From the NCBI RefSeq assembly GCF_024713975.1, contig NC_091107.1, positions 19,583,501-19,647,500 of the forward strand: DNA of 64,000 nt, in the 5' to 3' direction. This document shows positions 1-12,844 of this stretch, in pieces. Origin of the DNA: Paralichthys olivaceus (Eukaryota > Chordata > Actinopteri > Pleuronectiformes > Paralichthyidae). Position 1 is the stretch's first letter, and the number at the start of each line of letters is the position of its first letter. The notes under the pieces are model-generated. The model was not told the origin of the DNA and searched no databases. It saw nothing but the letters and a program-made list of their open reading frames with translations. The position numbers were made by a program, and so were the translations under genes.

Positions 1-3000
1 CTGGTGACATCAAATGGGTTAAGATTCTCCATTCAATAAGAGATTTAAGCCCCAGCAAGGAACACAGTCCATAGAGAATGGAGTTGTCACATGCTGCCTC
101 AACACATTAAAACCCTTACGACAGCCTGCCACCTTCCAGTCAGTGGGGGAGGGGGGAGAAAAGCTTTAACAAAAAATTACCACAATATGTTGCTGCTAAA
201 AGACACAAGCATTTATCACACCGCACAGATGACAGCCAACACATGTGAGGAGAATTTCCACCAACTACAGCATTTTAAACTACTGCCCCTGGATCTCAAT
301 TTACACTGACAGAAAGAGCTGCCTCGAATGTGAAAAGATAACGAATGAAACAGGAGCAAAAACCTGGCATCTGCACTCACTTTGTCAGGAAAACACTCCA
401 GCTCTAAAATTGAAATCAATTGTCTCCCCACCGCCAGGGTCAGGGACGCTCACACATTAGCTGCTCGTACGTTTATCTTTAGGAATTTCGTTGCTATGCC
501 CACTCGAGTTTAAAGTAGCAAGCCAACTGTAGGCTATTGATACGTGCTGCCAGAGCCACGTAGAGAATGTGTTGCCACCAAAGTAAGTGTGGGGATGTTT
601 ATGTTGCCTGTAAGACCTGGTGCCTGGGGCAGGTTTTTTAAATCTTAACCAATTTTAAAACCGTGGGAGTCCACAGACATAATGATAGATTAGACACTAA
701 GCACACTAAACAATTTAGACAGAACTTTAGACCATTTCACAGTGACCATTCACACAGTGAAAAACAAACATGGAGGAGGATTGATGTTGTCAGCGTGTTT
801 TCTGTTTTGCAGCAAAAAACTATGGATGAAGTCATGGCTGACAGGGTGGAATACGCATGGCTTATATATTTTGCAGCACAAGCTAAAGGCGAGTTGGATA
901 TGTATTGTAGTTTTTAGTCGCAGCTATAACAGTACGCAACATCCGCTCATAAGCTCAATCTTGTTGGTTGTTGCAGGTTTATGCTCAGTATTCCATCAGA
1001 GTCAGGTCTAAAATCAGACAGATTATCCTACAGTGTACACCAGGCCTAAGATGGACAACTATGTGGGAATCGATGACTGGCACCAGATTTTGGTACACAA
1101 CCCTTTCAACTTTGTTTTACCAATCTCACAACCTATGTTCGCTGCACTGCTTCTCTTTCAAATCTATGTAGAGTCGAGGTGCAAGGTCAAGATGATAAAC
1201 AGGAGATCAACGTTAATAATGGAGATAAAATATTCCTCTAGTAGTGATTGTGATTTTGTGTGATTGCACTGGAAGTCTCTGGATCCTGCCCTCACGGTGT
1301 GGAGGATGTAAGCTACATGTTGAGGTCCCTGCCTCATTTCATGTCTGTTTCAGCCACCAACCACACTCTGAGCCCTGAGCTATAGCAGACAACTGATTGA
1401 AAATACACCACAAGTTTATACTCATAGAGTGACAGTCTCAGCCACACAGACTATTGTTGAAGCTCAGAGGCTGGCATTTGGTATGGTTGCAAAAGCATAG
1501 TTTCATATCCTGGCCACCTCCTCCGGTGCTGCAGCTGGTCGTTTCGGCCCACAGATTATGACAGATGCCCTTGATGGGAGCGATCCATTCCCTTCAGCAG
1601 GAGCAAGAGAAACGGGGAGCAATATAGAGAAAACTGAGATATGTCTATCACTGTCAAAACGGATACACTGCTTGGCATCTGCATGACAGAGATGTGTCGA
1701 TTCATCAAGCATTTAAAGAAGCTGGGGTATTTTTTCAAAGTTGCATACAAAGAGGGGGAAATTGCATTCAGGGAAAAAAGGAAGGTACTCAGCTGAAACA
1801 TTTTTATCTGAGCAACTGTGTTCTGTGACAGGTAATAAGGGACGCTGTGTGACGTACCTCTTAAATCATTGACAGACCTGTCAGGCTTTAGGCAGCAATC
1901 GTTTAAATTACAGTTCAGCTAGAGGCCTGTTTCATTGAGTTCCAGACTAATGGAAAAAAGTGTCTTTTCAGGACATCATCCCCTCACTAGGAAACAGATT
2001 TGTTTGCTTACGCTTATGAACGTGTCTGGCTGAGGGCTCAGGCAACAGCAGTGTCAGATAAGAAGTACATAAACTGCACAAGTGTACTGTAAGGTTAAAA
2101 CCACATTTAATCAACAGACAGGAATATATAATTCTGCTTAATTCAGCTACTGGAAGTATAAACTCTAGTATAGGAACTGTGGTAAATTAGAATGAGATCA
2201 TTTGAGTAGTTTATTATAAGCCAAAGTAAATCTGCATCTATAGCGATACAGGCTAACAATGTTAAAGGCCATGTGTACTCAGACATCTTCTTAATATGGG
2301 CAGCTGGATCTGACAGAAAAACTAAATTTTCTGGTTAATATTGAACAGTTGGGATATTTCTATATTTGTATTCTTGTTTTCCTCACTGGTTTAATAAGGG
2401 TGGGGCTCATTTGGAATAAAAAAACATGAACTAATCAGATTTTCAATATTTGGGCTAAAATGTTTTTAACTGTTCAACTCATAATAAATACTAACTAAGC
2501 AAACTTAGATTGTTGCTTATGTTGGATATTATACATTATAGAGAATCATGTAAAAGGTTGGAGTTGCTTTAAAAGTCCAAACCATTATACACAATTCTAC
2601 CAATGTCATATAAGATATTTCCTGGCCGTCGTCATCCTCACCAATAAAATAATTGTGTCACGTTTTATATGCTTCATGCACAAGGACCCAGATGGCCATC
2701 CTATCAGTGAAAGGCAAATCACTATAATGGACATCAGTAAAAAAAAATCTCTTTAATCATTTTAATAAAAAAATCCATTACCTGGGGCCTGTAAACAGTG
2801 CAGCAAATAGGACACAAGTCCTCAAAGATTATTTGACCACTTAAGCTGCTTTCAAACGCGCACTGAATTCCACAGATCCTCCGTATTTTCTCCAGAGGAG
2901 GTGCAATTCTCCAGACTTAACCTGCAGGTCATGTCTGAAAATAGGGTATGCTATGTACTGATGTAGAACGTTAGTCATTTAATCGATAATCAGATAAACA

Positions 3001-3839
3001 AAAATTTATCTTAGAAATAAATAATTTAATAAAGATGAATGTTTAAGTGTTTAATAGTTCAAAACTCATCAACATCAAATGTCCTCAGATTTTCCAACAT
3101 GAGAAAATCCAGATTATTAAATGGAAGTACATGAATCCGCCTTCTTTAGATCCATGAAGAAATGCAGGATCAGACTGTTTAAACTTTGTCTGGTATGTGT
3201 ATATTCGTGAATGACACCATTAGTCCAGCAGGAGCAGTACAAATTATAATAATCACATAGAAAACAAGAGCTGCTGGATGACTGCTGCTTGGAGCAAATA
3301 CTCTGATTGATGGAGCATTTCAACGTAACTGGCTGGAAAAAATCAGCCCCTTCCACTAGCTGCTCGTAGTGGAATAACAAAAACAACTCTGTTAGCAATG
3401 CTCAAAAAGACAGCTCAAAGTGTTAATCAGTAACTATCAGCTATCAACACATATTGCACATGAAGTGTGTGAACAATGGCGCATGTGACACTGAGCAGAA
3501 ATGATCTCACCGGGGCAACACGTGAGAGAGCAATCTGTATGATCACTGACTTAGATTGGGTGATTGTCAGTCTTTATTTTCAGTAACCGCACCAGAGCAA
3601 AAGTAAACTGTGTCTCTTCCTCAATGGCTGAAAAAAGAGACCATCATTCCAGTCCAAATAAAACTATGGAAAAAAGACTGCTGGGAAATGCAGCCATACA
3701 TGTGGAGCAGAAATACTATGTCTTCTGCTGTAGTAAGAATATGTGTGCTACTTTGTAAGAGTGTATGTTCACGTAGTAGTCACACGTGGATACACACAGT
3801 GGGGGAGGGCACGCTGGCTAATTAGAAAGTCTGTCTTAA

Positions 3840-4265
3840 TAACTATTCATGACTGCCAGTGTCTCTCTGAGTTTCTCTTCCCCTCCGGTCTCCATCATAC
3901 TGTCTGACACAGCACATCCCAGCGGGGCTACTGGGAGACCAGGAATGAGCAAGAGGAATTTCAGGTGTCAGCGCCCTCCATCCTATACCCCCACTGCTAT
4001 TCACTCACCCACCCACCCAACCCCCACCTCCATGCCCCCCTCTGTCTGTCCTCCTCCTCTCTAACACACCCATGATTGTGGAGTGCCAGCCCCCCCGGGC
4101 CTCCAATTCTCTCCGGTCCTGCTGATTGTAACCCCACCACCCATCCCCTCCACCTTTGTTGGCATACAATGGGGAGCGAATCCTGTCTCCTGGCAACCAA
4201 TCCCTTCGGAGGTTGCCGTGGTGCTTAAGAGACAACATGAGCGGGAGAGAGGTTTGTGGAAGTGA
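3840..4265. promoter_or_regulatory. GC-rich block with paired RFX-like half-sites
   Basis: This block is C-rich on the plus strand and stands out from AT-rich flanks. At 4,192-4,198 is GGCAACC and at 4,211-4,217 is its exact reverse complement GGTTGCC, separated by 12 bp; these resemble the half-sites of RFX X-boxes. A CCAAT also occurs at 4,197-4,201. The composition and motif pair suggest an intronic enhancer or cryptic promoter, but no experimental or comparative evidence is available here. Confidence 0.25.
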
Positions 4266-7262
4266 ACAAACTCAAGCCTGATTCTGTTATAATTAGGCGG
4301 CTTTACAACAGTCTACGGCACATTTTGTTTGCAACAAAAATAAAACAAGGCAGAAACATATTTATTTTTTAGGATTGTATATGCAAGATATAGGAGTGTT
4401 ATTAATAATGTAAATCTGGTCCTGCACGTTAGGCTGAAATCATTATGCATATCCTAAAAATACAGGTTATCTCACAAAGCTACGGCTGATCAGAACCAGA
4501 TAATTCAGTGCGGTAGAATCCGCAAACTGAATCAATTGTTGTGGCTTCACTTCTCGTAACCGGAGGTGATGCCTCAAGCACCAACCAAGAGATCAGCTCA
4601 GCGTTCAGTCTTTATTCACCCTGTTCTCAGGTGAGACCATTAAATTCCTTGTAGGTTGAGCCAGATAGCCCTCTGTGAGAGGCAGAGACGCTTGGAGTCA
4701 CGACCATCCGGTGAACTGCAGCGGGTGTTCACATAGTGCAACTTATCTCACTTTACGAGACTGCCTCAGCTTACATCCCCCTTCTGTCGTCTACATTACA
4801 GACTGAAAATAAACAATGTGTTTATTTATATATGCGTTTAAACAGGAACATTTTACAAAAAACAAAAATTAAACTCATTACATATTAAATTACACATTAA
4901 TTCAATGTAATCCTCTGGCCCCATTTGGAAAGGAATAATATATTTTTTTGTTTTTTGATGGGTGGGCAAAATGTGACCTCACTTTTTGTGCTGATAACAT
5001 GTACTTCTATAAAACAAAACAAAAATGAAAAACCTCTATAGCCCAACTGGGGGACAATAATCACAAGAAACAAATCATCTCAATATCAATCCCTGGGATT
5101 AAATTAAGTAAATTTTGACAAGGAAAGAGACAGAGATTGAAAAACATGTCACTTATCAATTTACCTCAAACCTAGTTTGGTATTGTACTGAAATAAACAT
5201 ATATATTAGCCGACATGTACACTAATACCTGTATATCTACGATGAGCATCAACTGATTACCTGTGGCTATATTCTGCAGAGAGAAAAGGTTCGATTTTTA
5301 ATGACGTACACTACGTAGATTCCTAAGCATGGACACCATTCATACAGAAGCGATTTGTCATGTCTTAAAGATAGACCAGACATGAGGTTAAGCTGTGGTG
5401 TAAGGAGCAGCGTCACAATAAACCCTGAAACCAGGAGACAGACTGACAAGCTCCTGACCCTTGTGCTAGCCAAGATAAAGACCCTGAGAGATTGGCACTG
5501 GTCATAGTGGATCATAAGCTTCTTTCTCCACTCTTTGACCTTAAAGAGCATCATTGGGAGTAACGACTGAGAAGCCAAGTCTTTCCATGGGGAGATAAAG
5601 GCAGGAGCTATTTCAAGCTCACAAGGCAACAACAGTGACAAGAAAAAGCTTGGCTAGGTGAAAGACATTGCACTGGGATTTACCTCCATTTACCTTCTTT
5701 AAAAGGTTTGTGTGTCTGTAGCACAGTAACACTTGGTTTGTTATTGGTCTGATGTTTAGTGGAAGCATTGCTTTAGTATTATGGTCTAGTTTTAGGTAGA
5801 TTCAGACAAACACATATGATCAAAGAAAATTATGAGCGAGTGTTTGTGGCACAGAAAATAGATGTGAAAAACACAAAGTATATATTTGCACGTTTTTCTC
5901 AATAACATCCTTGCAAGTAAAAATACTTTAAGTTAAGTGCTCCTAAAAAACCATACACACCCAATATGATAATTAGGGAAAAAAAGAATTATTATCAACC
6001 AAGTAGAAGAAAAACTCTTTTCTCATGAGAACAAAAACTGACAGAGCTTGTGAAGATTGTAGCACATTTTCCTGGATGTGCTTTGATGGTGGGATGAACA
6101 TTAGCGTACATTATAGTAAAATGGCAGTCGGAGGGCTTTGGAAAGAGCAAATTAAAAGGCACAGCCACTCTCGCCATTATAAACAGGCATGCAAAACCCC
6201 TGTGACCACGCTGAGGAACATCAATTATTTCAGGCACAGCAGAGGATAACTTCATAACTTGGTTGCTGCTAAAAAAGGAGGCTCTGGATGCTCGCCCCAG
6301 TGCCCCTGCTGAAACTATTCAATTTGAAGCAATGTGGGTGCCCTGAGAGTGAGCTTGGTGTGGTTTATTTAGTGTTGGGGAGGGATGGCGACTGTTGAAC
6401 CATACTGATTGTGTTGTAACGCAGCATGAAAGCTCCTCTTGCCACACAGCACAACCATCAATTCCCAGTGCAGATGACCTAAAGGCTGTTTTGACATAAT
6501 TGAACATTAAATGATGAAGGGGTGACGAATGACAGGCACTTTACTCGGCCGCCTGAGCATTTGACAGCCTAGACGAGCCTGTGGGGGATGTAGTTACTGC
6601 CATAGCTGTGAATGTCCACAGAGAACCATTGGCGGCACGAACCATAGACATCAACAGTTACAGCGACAAGAACTCTAATGTAATTACTTAATTATGAAAG
6701 CCTGGCCTTACCATTAATCTTGATATTTTTCAATATAAAAACAATGATTGCCTCCCTGCTGCTGCTATATGCTGCTGCTAATATTATATATGCTATAATA
6801 ATTATTAATCAGGTTTTCTATCAATTCAAATTGGATTATTAATTCCAACATCAGCTAAAACCTAGTAAAAACTCATGTCTCAAGGGAATAAACTACAAAA
6901 AGGACAGGGGAGAGAAGGAGATAGGAAGGACAAAATCATACTGGCTGGATCGTTAATCAAAAAGGTTGAGTCCTCATCACAAAGACTCTCAAATCCTGGC
7001 CCAGGGGTTTTGTACTTCTTATTTGCATTATGCATGACCATTTTATAAGGTTGTAGTTGAGAATCAACCGGCTGTTTGTCTAACCTCTCTGCTACCATGA
7101 ACAGTTTGAAAGAGAGACAGAAACTACTAAAAATAACCCTGGCCAGCCATACTGCATCCCTTTCTCCCTCTGTCCCCCCATCCCTGTGAGAAGAGGCAAA
7201 TTTATCTAGAGCACACTGAAGAGTCAGATAAGAATGCCCAGTGTCTCTGAGACCTGTGGAAA

Positions 7263-7290
7263 CACGCGCACACACACACACACAAACACA
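7263..7290. repeat. CA dinucleotide microsatellite
   Basis: Short interrupted CA run, purest at 7,269-7,284. It also explains the cysteine-valine start of minus-strand frames crossing it. Confidence 0.8.
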
Positions 7291-10200
7291 ATATACATAT
7301 AAAAGGCTTGTGTCCTTGAGGATTCATTGAAGCCCAGGGAAAACGAGCTGGAAACAACAATAATGGAGCTGGTTGTGCTGTAAAGCTGATAGGAAGGATG
7401 CCAGTCCAAGGAGCAGCGAACAGATAACCAGCTGATAAACACGCTCATGGGAAGCAACATCAAATATGCCAAAACAGTCATGTGATAAAGTAGTATGAAG
7501 CTGCTGAAATTGATGTGTGTCCAAGATATACGGGTGCGTCTCGTTTGAAAACATGCCTGTCTGTGGGAATAGGTGTAATTCAGAGGACTATTTACTTCCA
7601 TCAGAGACGGCAGTAATTACAAAACCATGTCCTTCTCAGTTTGCAGGAGAAACAAAAAATTCTGTAATCCCTGCAAGCAATTCCTGAACACGTGAAAGCA
7701 ATTTGCAGGATTTGAGAAATGGTGCATCGTAGGAATATGCTTCACAAATACACACACACACGTATATTGTTTGTGTGTCTTTGTTAGGCCTTAATTCTCA
7801 TTAAAGGAGGAGGTTGGGTGGTGGAGAAGGTAGAGGTTTAAAAATCAATCATCAGCCACAGTTAAAGGAGAAAGCGTGACACAGCAGTTAAGTTTCGGCC
7901 AAACATTATCCCCAGTACATGTCTTATGTGCACTTTGGACCTAAATATGACTGTTTTTAGATTTTAACTTCACTTTTGAACTCACAAAAGTTCTGCTCGA
8001 CGCTGCCTACAAAGTGTGTTTATTTGCATTATTCGAACAGGCAACTGGGATGAAATGAAAGTACTGTGGCTGTCTCATTTTCTCTTTATTTGACTTCCAT
8101 TTAGCTTCCAGTTACAACATGATCCAGAGAACACACGCAAACAAACATTTTTATGAGTTTTAAAGTGCATTACAAATGAGAATTAGGTAGGGCTGTTTAT
8201 TAAAGGTACGTATTTGTGTTCTACCCTTCCAGCAGGTTACTATGAACCAAACAAATTAAAGCCAGATGTCTCAGTGGGGTGCAGTCATGGGGCGACACAG
8301 GGGTTTTTATGCACTGAGGGGGAGGCAACCGTGCGGCAGCCTATCCTCTTCCCCATCCCCCCCAAACAAATAAAGTGTCTGATACAGACCAGGCCCCTGC
8401 CGGCTCCCCAGCCCAGCCTTTGTCCGGGCCCCAGGGCACAATGCCAACTGCGATCAGGAGGCAGCATCGCTGATCAAACACTGAGACACAAGTGCAGCAG
8501 AGTGCAGCTACTTCATTCAGACTGTTGATGGACTCTCACAGACTGGTTTTCACTGGGGTTTTAGAGAACATACATCCTCACATGCATGTTTGTGATACAG
8601 AAGACAAGAAAATAAAGAGTATACAGGAAAGAATAAAGGTTTCTTACAACTGGGCTTAATCATGTCGGAGGGTGAACGAACTAAATCAGCTTAAAGTGTA
8701 TACCCTTTGAAACACAGGGCTAAATTAGGGATTAGAGGTCCTTTCTGGAGCTCTGAACATGCGTCAGTGGAGGAATTTTATAAAAATTCCGGAGGTGAGA
8801 CATTTTCACATTTCCAAAGCTCCGAAATTGTATCTGCTCAGTCTGAGGGGGCCTGGATGTTTCACATTAGCACATTCACTGAAATAACTGGGAGCCGTGA
8901 GAACGAACAATGAAAGTTTAGTCAGATTTGCTTTTCTCAGCAAAAAGAAACTACTTCCTCATACCATCTGAAACAAATCGCTGACACTAACAACTCAGGC
9001 ATGCTGTGCTCAGTCAACTGGGTCTTTTTATAATATATACTTAAATAAATCTTATCAAATATACACAAAATGTTTATCAAGTAAACACCTATGAAAAGTT
9101 GAAGACTCTTATGGCTCTCAGCCAAACCATAAGGATTAAGGTGTGAGGCCAGACTGCAGACAGTTTAAAATATCAGGAATTCAAACACAGATGCCCCCCC
9201 AATGAATTCCTGAGTTCCTCCCTTCTTTTTTCAGACAGCATGTTATAAAACTTAAAGCCTGACCACTGTCAGAAATAACTAACAGTCTGTTTGCTGGTAA
9301 AAAACGTGGCAAAGAGGAGATTGAGTTACCTCTGTTACAGATGATTTTCTCAGGCTTTGTGTGGGTTGCAGAGGGCCAACTCCTGCAGATTAAGATATTA
9401 CCTCTGCCTAGGTTAGGTTCACATAGTATTTTTCCACGTAGTGGGGTGTATTGCTGTTGGCTGGACTGAGAGGCAGTCAATTAGTCTGCCTTTTTCTCTA
9501 GATTCTCATCTAAAATTAGCTTCCCCGCCGAGAGGATAATACATGATGGTGGTCTTCTTGAAATTGCTAGTAAATACATAGTCCTATATGTGTTGAGTGA
9601 TCTGTGAAAGGCCACAGCACCAACACAGTTCATTTCACTGAAAACACTGCTGCTGAAAGCTGCCTGAGGCAGAAATGGTGCATTGACAAAGTACTCTGTA
9701 ATAACTGCTAATACGTCAATTCCTTTTCAAATGCATTTCTAACATCCCTTCTCACTAAACCCTCTCATCCTGTCCAAAGGACTCTCCAACAGCCAGAATG
9801 CAGTCTTTGTGAAAGTGTAACAACACAGACAGTCCCTTCCTGTCCTCTGTGTGGTGGAGTCACTACAGCAGGACATCAAGATAAGGCTGCTGTTAAAAGA
9901 TAACAAGATGGATAATCCTTTTTCTTCCCCTCTTTTTTCTCTGTACAGGCAGTGAAACAGGTCTGATGTTTCAAGGCTGGAGTCTCTTCTTCGCTCAGAG
10001 GTTTTTTGAGGCAGGTGTAGTAAAAGCACCTGAGTGCTGAGCCCTGTAGGAAGCTGCAGGCAAAGACTGTCAGTTGTTGTTACAGCTTAACCGAGACCGC
10101 TGGGTTTGTTCATGCCTCTAGCTCACATTCGCAGCCTAGACATGAGGAGAGAGCTCAAAACGACCACTCTAGTCTACATACACCGATAAGTGACAGGACA

Positions 10201-12820
10201 CGTTTGGGAATGTTAAAAATAACTCCACTGCACTAGTTTAGCTATCCTGCAGTGCTACAATTTTGCTCCTGACATATTATGATAGTATTTATTCTTCGTG
10301 TTGTGTTCTTTAACTCTGCATGAGATGAAGCTTGTCATACTCACAAAGAGGAGCAGTATCTGGACAGTGGAGATAAATGCACCATTTAAGGGGCAGATTT
10401 GAAGGGATTCCAGATTCTCGCAAATGAGCACTGCAGCAAGTGAGCAGTTTGAACCCTGATAGCCTCAAAGGCTAATTAGATCCATCTCCACAATATAAAT
10501 TAAAAGAATCTTAGAGACCTGATTACTTCAAACTCCTCAAGAAAACATTAAACACATCGACATAAGTTATCCCCACATTAATTTGAACTCCAAAGCGTGA
10601 AATTGCCACAGAATCAAAGAGCAGCTACTGTACTACTCTGTAACACAGAGCAGAGTAAAGCTGTTAGTGGAGATGCAGTAAGGAGCCCATCCACTCCAGT
10701 TAGAAGCAGTTGCACACAACATCTTTCATCATCTATTTCAGTTTCTAATGATGACAGCTTCAAAAAATAAGTAAACATAAAGCTTCTTTTCAACTGAGGT
10801 TGTACTACATTTGTAATACCCTGTAATATTTTCTATTTGACGAAGTTGACACCTGTGGTTGCTCCGGTGTATGTTCTAATACTACAGCCAACACTTGAGC
10901 TATGGTCTCAAATTAGTTTTAGTTATAAAACACATCACATTCATGCCTGGAAAGCACATTACTCCAGAGTTTGAGACCCCTGAAACTGAGACTTCTGCAA
11001 ATGATCGAGCAGACACCTAGGCTGGCTTCCGGATTGGCCCTTATCAGTCTTAACATTCTTCCCTGATCTGTCACTCTCCTATCACACAACCCATTTCTGA
11101 AGAAAACAGATGGCATCAGCCCGGACTAGCATCGATGAATTCAACATAATAACAGGTTCGAACCGTTGTTGCAGAACAATCTCAAACAATACTAACTTTA
11201 CTGAAAACAACAATGCACTTCCTGTGGCTGTAAGTATAGCACTTTGCAGGTTAAATGCTTTTATTGTTAAGCACCGAAGTAGTATGTTCTGTTGGCATTG
11301 GCAGTAAATTAACACACACAGCGTGAAAGAGAGTCAGCAATTAACAGCGTGGTGGAAATTTATCTCGAGATGTGAAATAAAGAGTTTCTCAGACCGGAGT
11401 TGTCTTTAGGTCATTTAATAGAAAGCTCTGCAGAGGGTTTCACACTCAGCACGAATGCTCAGAGTGGAACAACCCCGAATAGGGAAAGAAGAAGGTTTTA
11501 TACAGTCAGGTAAACAGGAAACATAAGAGACAACTGTTTTTGAGTAATAGCATGAAAAACTGAAGCCACCTGTCGTTTAGTTGAAACAGGAAGCTGTCTG
11601 CTTTTGCTTCTGTATGAAAGAAGAAGTTTGCTACTGTCCAGATCAGGGTCAACAAGAGGATCATCATGAAGAAAGGACATGAACTCTGAGGTTCATATGC
11701 AAGTTTTCCATTACAACAGTAAGGCTGGTAACAATGAAATGCTTTGGATTACATGCTGCTTACTTTCCTTGGGAGTCCCTCATACCAAGGTAGGGAGTCT
11801 GAATACTACTCAGCCATTACCAATAAAAACAAGAATTATAATCATTATCGAATGGAAAATTCGCATCTGATCAAAAATAATATTAAAATATTTTCCTCAG
11901 AAAGGGAAAAATTATATTCGAACAAGAAAGTAAAGTTCAACTTGTTTAATCACAACAAACTTTAAATAGGTCAAGAAATATTCCTTTAATTATCAGGAGT
12001 ATGACTACACCTTTGACATTTGACTTTATGCCATCCTGATAAAACATAACAAAAATAATATTGCAACGTACTAACAATCAGACACCAAAAGACGATTCTA
12101 CAAGGTCGTCTGGTCGTCGAGTGAAGGGTGAATGTAGCAAAGTGCTTTTGCCTGAGACTTTCCATACAAGCCGACTCCCTAATGGCTCTTATGACATCTA
12201 AAATGGTCCGAACCCTGAGTTGTCTAGACAGGAAGCCAAACACCGCTTATTGGTCAACCTGGATCAGGCTGACAATACAAAATCTCAGTGAAAGTGAATG
12301 GGGAACTGCACAACGATGACAAATACAAAATGTTGAATCTGACACCCTGAGAGTAAATGTGTTGTGATGATGTTTACGGTTTGTCAAACAAATATATTTA
12401 ACACATATTTTACAGCAGGTGGATTATCACAGACTTTTGATGTCTACACAAAAGTCCCATCTTTTCCACAAAGTCTTTAAAGCTCTCGGGGTGTTACAGC
12501 TCTGTTTATGGCCACTTAATAAGAGTTGGAGTTAAGAGACTTTTTAGGAGATAAAAAGCCAGGTGACATTGCAGGCAGCCACAGGCTCTTTTTATGTGTC
12601 CATGGGTCATTAATCTACTAACTCCAGCCACTGAGTTGTGTTATAGCACTAACTGTCTCTGATAAATCATCTCTGTGCTGGTATCAGATAGATATCCTGT
12701 CCCAGAGGGATTAAATGTAGAGCTGATGTTCCTCCACCTTGTGAGCAGAGCTGCCGGTATGACTGAGATAGGATGGGGGGGGTTTACTCTTCTCCTCCCA
12801 ATTATCAGCCACCAGAGAAA

Positions 12821-12844
12821 GTCAGTCAGTCAGCCAGCCAGCCA
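12821..12844. repeat. GTCA/GCCA tetranucleotide tract
   Basis: About six 4-bp units that change from GTCA to GCCA part-way along. Short simple-sequence repeat. Confidence 0.75.

Noticed and set aside
5267-5641. 124-codon minus-strand frame
   Set aside because: Hydrophobic but no recognisable domain, no splice context, and length expected by chance in 64 kb of AT-rich DNA.
6880-7281. 133-codon minus-strand frame
   Set aside because: Starts in a CA microsatellite (Cys-Val start) and shows no domain.
8214-8528. 104-codon plus-strand frame in a GC-rich block
   Set aside because: GC-rich DNA has few stops, which explains the open frame; no homology recognised.
11140-11180. GGTTCGAACC resembling a tRNA T-arm
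   Set aside because: No acceptor stem, D-arm or anticodon arm at the right spacing; it is simply a palindromic word.
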